Assembly (NCBI RefSeq): GCF_907164915.1
Contig: NC_061870.1
Location: forward strand, 3,934,273 to 3,998,272
DNA length: 64,000 nt
Source: Impatiens glandulifera
Lineage: Eukaryota > Streptophyta > Magnoliopsida > Ericales > Balsaminaceae
Direction of reading: 5' to 3'
The position numbers and the translations under genes were made by a program. The notes beneath the pieces were generated by a model. That model searched no databases, was not told where the DNA came from, and saw nothing but the letters and a program-made list of their open reading frames with translations. This document shows positions 46,717 through 55,489 of this stretch, in pieces (within the stretch, counting starts at the first letter, position 1; each line of letters starts with the position of its first letter).

Positions 46717-46949
46717 GAGGTAGTTGCAGAAGAGTAAATGCGGGATATTGAGCGGGACAACAAGCAGATATTGAGCAGTTACTAAGTGAGACAAACATTA
46801 AGTACATTTACTACAAGTGATAACAGTGTGGCATTCTAAGAAAGCCTAAGTGCTGAATTCTGAGTGTGTGCAACAATTTCAGTGAGAATTGTAAGAGTGT
46901 TATCGAGCAGGAAATAAGTCTCGATCGGATTGTATTTGTATTCCTTAGT

Positions 46950-47018
46950 GAATATCCTTCTCGCGGTTTCGAGAGGAAGGGGTGACGTAGGAGTTTTATC
47001 TCCGAACATCCATAAAAC
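46950..47018 (+). promoter_or_regulatory. Conserved R/U5 hairpin block
   Basis: GAATATCCTTCTCG...CGAGAGGAAGG followed by GGGGTGACGTAGGAG, TTTTAT and CTCCGAACATCC. Two successive stem-loops can form. The same block with compensatory changes occurs in the LTRs at 26901-26970, 28941-29006 and, on the minus strand, 23934-23864. Probably an RNA structure in the transcript, for 3' end formation, packaging or strand transfer. Confidence 0.6.
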
Positions 47019-47367
47019 CTGTTGTGTCATTTACTTTCTGTTGGCTTCTTTACATAACCGACTAATCTAACAACATCATTCAGAACCGACTCTACTTACC
47101 ATACCGAATATCCAGATAACCGAAACCGACCCACCATTCTTCAAAAATTCATCATCCGAAACCGACTTCGCCTATCATACACGTGTACCGCTTCAACCTG
47201 AAAGCAAACCTCTTCCGCGCTTGAACCTAGTTCAAGGGTTTGTGACAGGTTGTGTAGTATTGAAACCCCGGTGTTAATCTCTAACAGGATTAATCACCAC
47301 CCTACGAGTAAGAACCGCTAACCGGTCCAACCCCCGGTCCACCAGCGGCGACCTAGATCCTAACAAT

Positions 47368-47379
47368 TGGTATCAGAGC
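47368..47379 (+). other. Primer binding site
   Basis: TGGTATCAGAGC, complementary to the initiator tRNA-Met 3' end, two bases after the LTR. The gag ATG follows 25 nt later. Confidence 0.95.
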
Positions 47380-47404
47380 AGTTAGTTTCAATACTCAAGC
47401 AGAC

Positions 47405-49252
47405 ATGTATCAAGATAGGCCTCCAATGCTAGAAGGTGATGACTTTGCCAACTGGAAGGCACGCATGCACTTGCATCTAGTCACCTTGGATGATGAAATG
47501 GAATCCATTCTAACCGAAGGACCGATAGTCATTGATAAAGACAGAAAAGAATGGACGGCTGATGATAGGAGAAGGAACAATCTGGACAACCATGCAAGAA
47601 ACCGGATCTCCAACAGCGTAGACAGAAGCACATATTGCAAGATCAGAGATTGCAAAACTGCAAAGGAGACTTGGAACACGGTCATCCAGATCTTTGAGGG
47701 AAATGAAAGAACCAAAGAAAACAAGATAATGGTGGCCACACAGAGGTTTGAAAGCATCAAAATGAAACCAGGGGAGACTATGAAAGAATACAGTGACCGG
47801 TTCACTGGTGTTCTAGACGAGTTAGCAAATCTGGGTAAGAAGTATGACAACAAAGAGGTCATCATGAAGGTTTTAAGGTCTCTTCCAAGTGCCTGGGATA
47901 TAAAGACGATGGTCATGAGAGAATCAAAGAGCCTACGCAAGATGAAATTATACGATGTATTCGAAGATCTTAAGGCATATGAGTTCGAAATGAATTCCAG
48001 AACTGAAGAGGAAGTCTCGGCCTCAACGTCAACTAGAGCACTGTTCACATCTACGGAACCGGCTGCACCTGCTCCTGTTCCTATATCTACATCTGCACCG
48101 GTACCGATTCCTGCACCTGCACCGATTAGAACCGCCGAACAGTTTACTGAGGACGCCATGGCAATGCTTGCACAGAAGTTTGGGAGGTTCATGAAAAGGA
48201 GCCAACCGACAAACAACTACTATGGTGACAAATCCAATATAAGATGTTATAACTGTAACTGTATGGGACATTTTAAGTGGGAATGCAGGAAACCAAGGAG
48301 AGATGACCGGAAACCGGACAATCAAAATAACCGAAATAACTATCAACAAACCGGTGAAGGAAGTGAGGTACCGAAAGCACTGATAGCCGATGATGGAGGA
48401 AGTCTATGGGCTCACAGTGACAGTGACGATGACCTCACATGTCTCATGGCAAATGAGGAACAGGTATTTGACTCTCCCTGCGATGAATTTACTAAAGATG
48501 AACTATATGAAGCATTGAATGACATGGTAGAAGAATATAAGAACCTATTGACCATGTTACCTAAGCACCTCAATATCAAAACCGATCCCATAGTACCTAT
48601 CCCAGAAGAACCAGAGGTACCTATCATAGCCGAACCGGAAGTCATACAACCTGGTGATACTCATACCCTAGAAACCGAATTAGATCTTAAGATCGAACAA
48701 CCTAGTGAGCCGACTAGAGAACTAACCGAAAGAGAGAATGCCCGCTTTGAATACACGATGGCCGCCTATAGGAGATCTAGCGATATAGTAAAGAACCTGA
48801 ATAAAGAATACAGGCATCCACGTTGTAAGAATGGTCTAGGATACACAGAGAACAGATCTAAAGACCGAAAATCCATATGGAAAGTAAAGCTTACAAAAGG
48901 AAACCTTCCCTTTATAAAATTCCTTAAGAGCACCTGTACAGCTGAAGAAGAGGAGACCGCGTATTATAGGGAAGAAAAGACAAAGCATGACTATGTTGGC
49001 CCAACCGATTCATGGCTTGACCTTGAGAAAAGGAGAGCAGAAATCCTCAAATATAAGAAAGACTTTCCTGAACCACGTAGGTCAACCTATAGATCATCAA
49101 ACCAAAGACCATCATCATTTAGGTCATCTGTAGGGAAACCGAAATACACCAGACCAAGTGTAAGGAGAACAGTTGAAACTTTAGCAAAGAAGACCGTTCG
49201 GTTTATCAAGGTTTGGGTACCTAAGGGACTAATCGCATGTGGACCCAAGTAA
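47405..49252 (+). CDS. gag: Gag polyprotein of the copia element (615 aa)
   Basis: Structural protein of the cytoplasmic virus-like particle. The ATG at 47405 is the first after the PBS. Residues ~1-60 include the ...F-A-N-W-K-A-R-M typical of copia gag; ~70-200 is the UBN2/gag fold (TAKETWNTVIQIFEG, MKPGETMKEYSDRFTGVLDE, VLRSLPSAWD); 205-245 is Ser/Pro/Ala-rich. The zinc knuckle C-x2-C-x4-H-x4-C is at 281-294 (C281, C284, H289, C294) and binds RNA. The acidic, Pro-rich C-terminal half (370-470) and basic end (540-615, with a W-V-P-K-G motif common near the gag end in this lineage) follow. It stops at TAA 49250. Pol follows in the +1 frame 34 nt later. The length exceeds the usual 300-450 aa because of the C-terminal extension. 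Confidence 0.93.
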   Translation: MYQDRPPMLEGDDFANWKARMHLHLVTLDDEMESILTEGPIVIDKDRKEWTADDRRRNNLDNHARNRISNSVDRSTYCKIRDCKTAKETWNTVIQIFEGNERTKENKIMVATQRFESIKMKPGETMKEYSDRFTGVLDELANLGKKYDNKEVIMKVLRSLPSAWDIKTMVMRESKSLRKMKLYDVFEDLKAYEFEMNSRTEEEVSASTSTRALFTSTEPAAPAPVPISTSAPVPIPAPAPIRTAEQFTEDAMAMLAQKFGRFMKRSQPTNNYYGDKSNIRCYNCNCMGHFKWECRKPRRDDRKPDNQNNRNNYQQTGEGSEVPKALIADDGGSLWAHSDSDDDLTCLMANEEQVFDSPCDEFTKDELYEALNDMVEEYKNLLTMLPKHLNIKTDPIVPIPEEPEVPIIAEPEVIQPGDTHTLETELDLKIEQPSEPTRELTERENARFEYTMAAYRRSSDIVKNLNKEYRHPRCKNGLGYTENRSKDRKSIWKVKLTKGNLPFIKFLKSTCTAEEEETAYYREEKTKHDYVGPTDSWLDLEKRRAEILKYKKDFPEPRRSTYRSSNQRPSSFRSSVGKPKYTRPSVRRTVETLAKKTVRFIKVWVPKGLIACGPK

Positions 49253-49292
49253 ATGTGGGTACCAAATAGTTGTAAATATGTAATTTTTGCAG
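49211..49292 (+). other. Candidate 82-nt intron joining gag to pol
   Basis: ATCAAG|GTTTGGGTACC is a donor at a gag codon boundary. TGTAATTTTTGCAG|GATTC is a strong plant acceptor at a pol codon boundary. Removing 49211-49292 would skip the gag stop (49250) and the pol-frame stop (49281) and fuse the frames without an added stop. 82 nt is a normal plant intron size, and CTAAT (~49229) could be a branch site though it is far from the acceptor. Predicted by eye only. Confidence 0.4.
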
Positions 49293-52200
49293 GATTCAAA
49301 TAAACGGTTAGGAAACTCTGAATGGTTCTTGGACAGCGGTTGCTCCAGACACATGACCGGAAATAGCAATCTGCTAACCGACATTAGATCAGTAACCGGT
49401 GCTCCTATCACTTTCGGTGACAACTCTAAAGGTAAAACCGTGGGCAAGGGTAAGATTGTCCATGGTAACCTAACCATTGATAATGTACTTCTAGTTGAAA
49501 ACCTACGTTTTAATTTACTTAGCATTAGTCAGATGTGTGATGCCGGATACACAGTAGAATTCCTTAAACATGCATGCTTAGTTAAGAACTCTCAAGGAAT
49601 AGTACTACTAACCGGAAATAGGATAGGTAACATCTACAAGGTAGACTGGAAAACTAGAGTAGAACATCCTATATGCATGATAGCTAAAACTGATCAAACC
49701 TGGCTATGGCATAAGAGACTAAACCACCTAAACATGAAAACCTTAAATTATATTCGTGGTAAGAAACTAGTTGAAGGCATCCCAGATATAGTATTTAACC
49801 AGGATAAGGTTTGTTCAGCATGCCAGATGGGTAAACAAACTAGGTCATCATTTAAGAGCAAAGGAAATCTCCAATCTAGCCGATGCCTAGATCTCCTTCA
49901 CATGGATTTATTTGGACCAATTCAGGTCATTAGTCTAGGCGGTATGCTTTACACCATGGTAGTTATTGATGATTACTCTAGATATACATGGGTCATATTT
50001 TTACCATCTAAACGTGAAACGGTATCAAACCTAATCAACCTCCTTAAGCGTTTGCAAAATGAAAAATCAACTCGTATAAATTGCATTCGAAGCGATAGAG
50101 GTACCGAATTTACTAATAGCACATTAACTGCATATCTTGATGAATCCGGCATTAGACACGAGTTGTCTAGTGCTAGGACTCCTCAACAAAATGGCCTGGC
50201 CGAGAGAAGAAACCGGACTCTCAAGGAAGCCGCACGGTCCATGATAGCCGACTCCGGCATTGCTCAGAAGTATTGGGCTGAAGCTATCAACACTGCATGC
50301 CATACACAAAATCGGTCTTTGATAAACAGATTTCACAACAAAACACCATATGAGGTTTATTTTAACAGAGTTCCCAAACTTAAATACCTCAGGATTTTCG
50401 GTTGTAAATGTTATATTCATAATAATGGTAAAACCCAACTTACTGCTTTTGATGCAAAGACCGATACCGGCATTATGCTAGGATACTCATCGGTAAGTAA
50501 AGCATATAGAGTGTATAACAATAGAACTGCAACCATGGAGGAAACAATTCACGTTGTTTTCGATGAATCGGTTGAAAGCAACACTGCTTCATGCTTTGAT
50601 CTTCATAACAGACTGGAAAATAACGATATTCATTCTGATAGCGAAGATGAGACCCCGGTCTTCAGGGGATTTGTCCATGACCTAATGGGTAATATTGATA
50701 CCCAGCCGGATCAAGCTGTTTCACAGCAGGAAGCTGGCACTTCGGTCCAACCCGAGGAAGCCGGTCGGTCTGACAATCTTGGTCAGCCTACCGACATGTC
50801 TAGCCTTGATCAATTAAACGGTAACTTGGTAGACACCCTTGAACTGAATCTCAGAAGAAACAGTAAACATCCTCCTGAGCAAATTATAGGTGACCCTTCA
50901 GAACCTGTTCGAACTAGGAGTCAACTTCTGGAAGGATATTTTAACTCTGCTTTTATATCCCAGATTGAACCGAAAAGAATAGATGAAGCATTGTCAGATC
51001 CGGACTGGATCTTGGGAATGCAAGAAGAACTAAACCAGTTCGAGAGTAGTAAGGTCTGGTACTTAGTTCCCAGACCGAAAGATAAATCGGTCATAGGAAC
51101 CAGATGGGTATTCAGAAACAAACTCAATGAGGACGGTTTGGTCACGAGGAACAAAGCCAGATTAGTGGCTCAAGGCTACAAACAGGAAGAAGGCATTGAC
51201 TTTGAAGAGTCATTTGCTCCTGTAGCCAGGATTGAAGCCATTAGGATCTTTCTTGCATTTGCTGCTTTCAAAAATTTCAAAGTTTTTCAAATGGATGTTA
51301 AAAGTGCATTTTTGAACGGTGATATACGAGAGGAAGTGTATGTTGAACAGCCACCCGGCTTCAAGAACGCTGCACTTCCAAACCATGTATACCGACTAAA
51401 CAAAGCTTTATACGGTCTAAAGCAAGCACCAAGAGCCTGGTATGATACGCTAACCGCATTCCTATTAGAGCATGATTTCACCATCGGTTCGGTGGATAAG
51501 ACCTTGTTCAAATTTGAAAAGAAGGAACATATCCTACTTGTTCAAATCTATGTAGACGATATCATTTTTGGTTCCACTGACCCCAAGCTCTGTGATAAAT
51601 TTTCAAAAATGATGACTGACAAATTTGAAATGAGTATGATGGGAGAATTAAGTTTCTTCCTAGGTCTTCAGGTTAAGCAACTCAAGGAAGGAACATTCAT
51701 CAGTCAACCGAAATATACCAAGGAGCTTCTAAAGAAATTCGGTATGGACACCTGCTCCTCGGCGGCCACTCCAATGAGTTCATCCATTAAATTGGACAGA
51801 GATGATGAAGGGCAATCAGTAGATCAGATTGCATACCGGGGCATGATCGGTTCCCTGCTATATCTGACAGCAAGTAGACCGGACATCTTGTTTGCAGTTG
51901 GTGTATGTGGGAGATTTCAAGCAAATCCAAAGCAATCCCATTACACAGCCGCAAAGAGGATACTGAAGTATCTAAAGGGCACACCTGATGTCGGTCTGTG
52001 GTACCCAAAGGACTCATCATTCAATCTAACGAGCTACTCAGACGCAGACTATGCAGGGTGCAAGATTGATAGAAAGAGTACCAGCGGAACATGTCAGTTC
52101 CTTGGTGACCGACTGGTATCATGGCATAGCAAGAAGCAGACATCCGTGGCTACATCAACCGCAGAAGCTGAATACTTGGCGGCCGGAAGTTGCTGTTCTC

Positions 52201-52514
52201 AACTTCTTTGGATCCAACAGCAACTGAAGGATTTCGGCATCACAGCCGAAGAGTCCCCAATTTTCTGTGACAACACAAGTGCCATTGCGATTACATACAA
52301 CCCGGTTCTCCATTCCAGAACCAAGCACATTGACATAAGGCATCACTTCATTCGAGAGCATGTCACGCTGAAGCATATCCGGCTGGAATACGTACCCACC
52401 GATCAACAAGTAGCCGATATCTTCACAAAGCCTCTACAGGAAGCTAAGTTTTCTCAATTTAGACTTACTCTCGGTTTAACCGACATCAGTCAGATCCTTC
52501 CTAAGGACACTTAA
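49284..52514 (+). CDS. pol: Pol polyprotein: protease, integrase, reverse transcriptase, RNase H
   Basis: The open frame runs from 49284; residues below count from 49287 (TTG). No ATG precedes the protease active site, so it must be made as a Gag-Pol fusion. Protease D16-S-G ([12 protein letters not shown]). Integrase zinc site H142, H147, C176, C179; catalytic D207, D270, E306 (35 residues apart), with [15 protein letters not shown]. Reverse transcriptase ~570-830 with D670 ([14 protein letters not shown]) and Y755-V-D-D. RNase H with D919 (SYSDADYAG), E960 and D995 (FCDNTSAI). All key residues are present and there are no internal stops over 1,075 codons. The protease-integrase-RT-RNase H order is copia type. 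It copies the RNA and inserts the DNA into the genome. Confidence 0.95.
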   Translation, partial: FLQDSNKRLGNSEWFLDSGCSRHMTGNSNLLTDIRSVTGAPITFGDNSKGKTVGKGKIVHGNLTIDNVLLVENLRFNLLSISQMCDAGYTVEFLKHACLVKNSQGIVLLTGNRIGNIYKVDWKTRVEHPICMIAKTDQTWLWHKRLNHLNMKTLNYIRGKKLVEGIPDIVFNQDKVCSACQMGKQTRSSFKSKGNLQSSRCLDLLHMDLFGPIQVISLGGMLYTMVVIDDYSRYTWVIFLPSKRETVSNLINLLKRLQNEKSTRINCIRSDRGTEFTNSTLTAYLDESGIRHELSSARTPQQNGLAERRNRTLKEAARSMIADSGIAQKYWAEAINTACHTQNRSLINRFHNKTPYEVYFNRVPKLKYLRIFGCKCYIHNNGKTQLTAFDAKTDTGIMLGYSSVSKAYRVYNNRTATMEETIHVVFDESVESNTASCFDLHNRLENNDIHSDSEDETPVFRGFVHDLMGNIDTQPDQAVSQQEAGTSVQPEEAGRSDNLGQPTDMSSLDQLNGNLVDTLELNLRRNSKHPPEQIIGDPSEPVRTRSQLLEGYFNSAFISQIEPKRIDEALSDPDWILGMQEELNQFESSKVWYLVPRPKDKSVIGTRWVFRNKLNEDGLVTRNKARLVAQGYKQEEGIDFEESFAPVARIEAIRIFLAFAAFKNFKVFQMDVKSAFLNGDIREEVYVEQPPGFKNAALPNHVYRLNKALYGLKQAPRAWYDTLTAFLLEHDFTIGSVDKTLFKFEKKEHILLVQIYVDDIIFGSTDPKLCDKFSKMMTDKFEMSMMGELSFFLGLQVKQLKEGTFISQPKYTKELLKKFGMDTCSSAATPMSSSIKLDRDDEGQSVDQIAYRGMIGSLLYLTASRPDILFAVGVCGRFQANPKQSHYTAAKRILKYLKGTPDVGLWYPKDSSFNLTSYSDADYAGCKIDRKSTSGTCQFLGDRLVSWHSKKQTSVATSTAEAEYLAAGSCCSQLLWIQQQLKDFGITAEESPIFCDNTSAIAITYNPVLHSRTKHIDIRHHFIREHVTLKHIRLEYVPTDQQVADIFTKPLQEAKFSQFRLTLGLTDISQILPKDT

Positions 52515-53054
52515 AAAGGAAAACCGGTTTCGACAGATAAAACAAGTAGCTCTTCTTAAGCTGCTGATCTTTGAATTCTCAAGATGCCTATGGAAGAACC
52601 GCCCAGCTCATCAGACAGAGTAAACCGACCAGCTATTTGGTGGAAACACCAGCTAACCGCATCGGGATGAACAACTGATGACTGACCGGTTCAGAAGCAG
52701 GTCATCCCAGATTATTTGAATTTCACAGATATGGAACAACTACCAATGTTTATAGATATCTGTTCTGAAATGTTGCCTTTTCAAAGAAAACTGGTCGCGC
52801 CTAAAAAGACGTGAAGATCTTTTGATATCTTTCACGGTTCAGGCCTATGACCGACACCTAGACTGCAAACATACCTATTTTGGTGAAAAACCTTTTATCC
52901 TGCAGCTATTACATGTCATTCCATTTAATGCCTGGACAATAGGGTAGCCCCTAAACCAGTATTTAAAGAGAGCACTCTCTCACTCAAACACTCACAAGAC
53001 AAAAACACCCTCTCTATCACTAAGGCATAACACCCCTTCTTACTCTAAGGCAAA
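52515..53054 (+). promoter_or_regulatory. 540-bp spacer with promoter for the first accessory gene
   Basis: Between pol and the 237-aa gene. A TATA box TATTTAAAG lies at 52960-52968, exactly 95 bp before the ATG, followed by a CT-rich leader (CACTCTCTCACTCAAACACT). No other frame. Confidence 0.55.
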
Positions 53055-53768
53055 ATGTCTATCTTTACAAACATCTTACAAGTGAACTTCGAATCATGCT
53101 CCAGTACAGATCACTATGATCTATACCGAATGATCAAGCAACTGGAGGATACCGGCCTCCAGCACTTCCTGGATGATAATCAACTCATCTATCCTCAGTC
53201 AGTCATTGAGTTTTTCAACAATGCCAGGGTGTACCGTGGGACACCCTACTTCAACACCCACATTCAATCAAAAGTGGGGGGTGCCCTATTTGACTTCACC
53301 GAGCAAGACTTTGCTCGGTGCTTCAATCTGCCCAAACAAGGGCTCACGGACCTCCATCCTCCAGCCGACACCAAGGCTGAAGTCTCTCTCTCTCTCTCTT
53401 GCTCAGATGAGCCCGTCGATGATCATGGCTCCAAATATCCCTTGAGGGCTGAATACCAGCTCCTCAATGACATAATTGGGAAGAGCATCCTCGGAAAAGA
53501 TGTAACCTACACATATTGCACGGTAACGTTCAATATGATGGCGGCCATCATAACAAGGACGCCGGTCAACTGGTCCAGAGTGATATTCGACGCCTTGATC
53601 TGGATAATCGGTACCAGGTCGGTGGCGTTCATTCCCCAGATCAGCCGGCTGTTTGAAGAGCTCGGGGTCCCAACCTGTCCAGGCGAAGGTTTGGACCGCA
53701 GCCAAGTGTTCACCAAGGAAACCATCGACTCGTTCTACGATCGGGTTGAAGAGAGGAGGAACCGTTAA
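53055..53768 (+). CDS. Accessory protein 1 (237 aa), paralogue family shared by the three extra genes
   Basis: Starts MSIFTNILQVNFES. Domain landmarks: GLQHFLDDNQLIYPQSVIEFFNNARV (~35-60), FTEQDFARCFNLPKQGLTDL (~77-98), YQLLNDIIGKSILGKD (~132-147), TFNMMAAIITRTPVNWSRVIFD (~153-175), FIPQISRLFEELGVP (~190-205). The same succession occurs in the other two accessory proteins. No signal peptide, no membrane helix, no zinc motif. The domain recalls the putative plant transposon protein family (Transposase_32-like) and, from memory, hypothetical proteins abundant in Gesneriaceae; I cannot confirm either. The biochemical role is unknown. It has its own TATA box 95 bp upstream. The protein ends just after the shared domain with a short charged tail (RVEERRNR). 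Confidence 0.85.
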   Translation: MSIFTNILQVNFESCSSTDHYDLYRMIKQLEDTGLQHFLDDNQLIYPQSVIEFFNNARVYRGTPYFNTHIQSKVGGALFDFTEQDFARCFNLPKQGLTDLHPPADTKAEVSLSLSCSDEPVDDHGSKYPLRAEYQLLNDIIGKSILGKDVTYTYCTVTFNMMAAIITRTPVNWSRVIFDALIWIIGTRSVAFIPQISRLFEELGVPTCPGEGLDRSQVFTKETIDSFYDRVEERRNR

Positions 53769-54282
53769 GTCACCCCTTCTTGCATCCGGTCATTTTGCTT
53801 CACGCACCGGATGCATTATTGCTCAACTCGAATTCGATCATATCGGCTTTATCTATTTCGGTTCTATCTATGTTTTTCATATTTCGGCGTTTTCTCTACA
53901 ACTTTCAGTCTCTATCATTTATGTATAACATATTTCGGCTTTATCTTCACCACTTTCGATGCTGTTTATGTGATAAATGCACTTAATGAGACAATCTAAT
54001 TAAATGAGCTAACCCCCAACCACCTGAATACTTAATATCCAACCAAATCAGTTACTTTACAACCAATACTTACCTTGGGCTATGCGATTTGCTCCTTCCC
54101 CATGTATCATTAAAAGGGAAAAGATTCTCTTCCTTAATAGGACAAAACTGAAAATCAATGCACAGATTTTCCCTCCAAAACCAACTCTATATAAAGAGCT
54201 AATCTCTCCTTATCTTATCACATCCAAAAGTGAAAAACACTTGTATTCATCTTTTGAATCCCTCTCTCTCTATAACACAATC
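53769..54282 (+). promoter_or_regulatory. 514-bp spacer with promoter for the second accessory gene
   Basis: AT-rich, with repeated TATTTCGGC / TTTTATCTTC phrases near 53860-53960. TATA box TATATAAAG at 54188-54196, exactly 95 bp before the ATG at 54283, followed by CCCTCTCTCTCTATAACACA. The upstream in-frame ATG at 54082 lies before this TATA box and its extra 67 codons have no counterpart in the paralogues. Confidence 0.55.
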
Positions 54283-54990
54283 ATGCCGAGTCGCACTCTG
54301 GGAAACTTTCTAAGCGTGGATTTCGGCTCCTGCTTGGCCGAATGGGACTACGACCACCCAAAGAAACACATGTTTGAAAGTCTCATTGTTACCGGTCTTC
54401 AAGCCTTCCTTGGCGAATCCGGTCCCATACTGACTGAGGACGTCAAGGAATTTTTCAGAAATGCAGTCAACTGGGGAGACCGCATTGTAACCACTGTCAG
54501 GAATCATACCTTCCGGCTTGATGAAGCCGAATTTGCCTCCCTCTTCAATCTGCCCAAAGAAGGGTTCTCTGACTTTCCGGCCTTGGTGGGCACTGATGAG
54601 TACTACTATGTGTACCGCTGCTTAGGAACCTTCGAGACGGTGGACACCTATGGGTTAAAAACCCGCCTCGGTAAAAGCACTCAACTACTTCTTGAGATTG
54701 TCACTCGGTCCATTCTGTGCCAATCTGTAAATCAGCGGTTCTCAAAGAATACCTATAATATGATGACCCACATCTACAACCACACGCCCATCAATTGGGC
54801 AGCGGTCCTTTTTCAAACTTTGAGGAAAATGGTGCGGACCAAGAAAGGTCTCGGCTTCGCACCACACATCAGCAAGTTCATCCTCAAGTACCGGCCAGAT
54901 TTTGGACCGGGCACACCGGCATCCCCCTCAAACATTCTCGATAAAGATGCCGTGGTGGAAAAGTACTCCAAATTCGTGTTTACTGGTTAA
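54283..54990 (+). CDS. Accessory protein 2 (235 aa), paralogue of accessory proteins 1 and 3
   Basis: I choose the ATG at 54283 (MPSRTLGNFLSVDFGS) because the alignable domain starts there and the TATA box lies between it and the earlier in-frame ATG at 54082. Shared landmarks: GLQAFLGESGPILTEDVKEF with FFRNAVNWGDRIVTTVRNH, EAEFASLFNLPKEGFSDF, LLLEIVTRSILCQSVN, NTYNMMTHIYNHTPINWAAV followed by LFQTLRKMV, and GFAPHISKFILKYRPDFGPG. The length nearly equals that of accessory protein 1. No catalytic triad, zinc finger or membrane segment is seen. The frame is open and the codon pattern looks maintained, so it was probably functional at the time of insertion. Function unknown. Confidence 0.83.
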   Translation: MPSRTLGNFLSVDFGSCLAEWDYDHPKKHMFESLIVTGLQAFLGESGPILTEDVKEFFRNAVNWGDRIVTTVRNHTFRLDEAEFASLFNLPKEGFSDFPALVGTDEYYYVYRCLGTFETVDTYGLKTRLGKSTQLLLEIVTRSILCQSVNQRFSKNTYNMMTHIYNHTPINWAAVLFQTLRKMVRTKKGLGFAPHISKFILKYRPDFGPGTPASPSNILDKDAVVEKYSKFVFTG

Positions 54991-55489
54991 ACATCTTTAT
55001 TTAAATGTCTTCCTTTCGATCCTATCGGTTTCAATTATAATAAAATACTGTTTCAGTCTTGATCGCCTCTCTTTACTTCTTGCATTTATCTAACATAACC
55101 GGCATCATATCGTTCGTATCCGGTTTCATAAAATGTTTAAAACTGCTAAACACCGAGCAATCAAAATATCCGAAACACTATTAGAAACCGATCCGTCATT
55201 CGGTATCAAGGAAAAGATTGCGTCACCGATGACATAGCCAAAATCTTGGAGGGAAATCTCCCGCCTAACAAAACCGCCCACCGTTTCGTACGAAACCGCT
55301 CAGACTGACACATTTCATTTTGGAGGGAAAACTCCCGCCCTTTCATGATGGGACGGTTTGGCTTCCAAACCGTGCCTATAAAAGGGGGCCTTCGTCATAT
55401 TTCTCTTCATTCTCACAACTTCACTTTCTCTCTCTACACTTCTAAAATCCTTCGAAGCCGATTTCTTTCATTTTCAGAATCCTCAAAAC
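54991..55489 (+). promoter_or_regulatory. 499-bp spacer with promoter for the third accessory gene
   Basis: TATA box TATAAAAG at 55377-55384, 113 bp before the ATG, followed by a CT-rich leader. Just upstream a perfect 9-bp stem-loop (ACGGTTTGG ctt CCAAACCGT, 55353-55373). Two copies of TTGGAGGGAAA(A/T)CTCCCGCC (~55246 and ~55320) contain TCCCGCC, similar to E2F-type sites. Confidence 0.55.

Larger units (their letters stand above)
46032..47365 (+). repeat. 5' LTR of the intact copia element
   Basis: Starts TGTTAGATAAATTC and ends GATCCTAACA. U3 has four CAGGTCTGA copies (46566, 46585, 46603, 46625) in a small minisatellite and many ACCGG motifs. TATA box at 46709. The R/U5 hairpin block is at 46950-47018. 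The short reading frames inside (e.g. 46178-46468) recur unchanged in the 3' LTR and are not genes. Confidence 0.95.

Noticed and set aside
47410..48216. 268-codon open frame antisense to gag
   Set aside because: Lies wholly opposite the gag domain. Its composition (Ser/Val/Gly-rich) is what the complement of gag codons gives, and it has no recognisable domain.
49246..49292. Alternative 44-nt intron (CAA|GTAAAT to GCAG)
   Set aside because: Too short for plant splicing and it leads to an in-frame stop instead of joining pol.
53173..53445. Plus-strand frame overlapping accessory gene 1 in another phase
   Set aside because: Shadow frame; the 237-aa frame has the domain motifs, the upstream TATA box and a paralogue.
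54082..54282. Upstream in-frame ATG extending accessory protein 2 by 67 residues
   Set aside because: The TATA box at 54188 lies downstream of this ATG and the extension has no counterpart in the paralogues, so 54283 is the better start.
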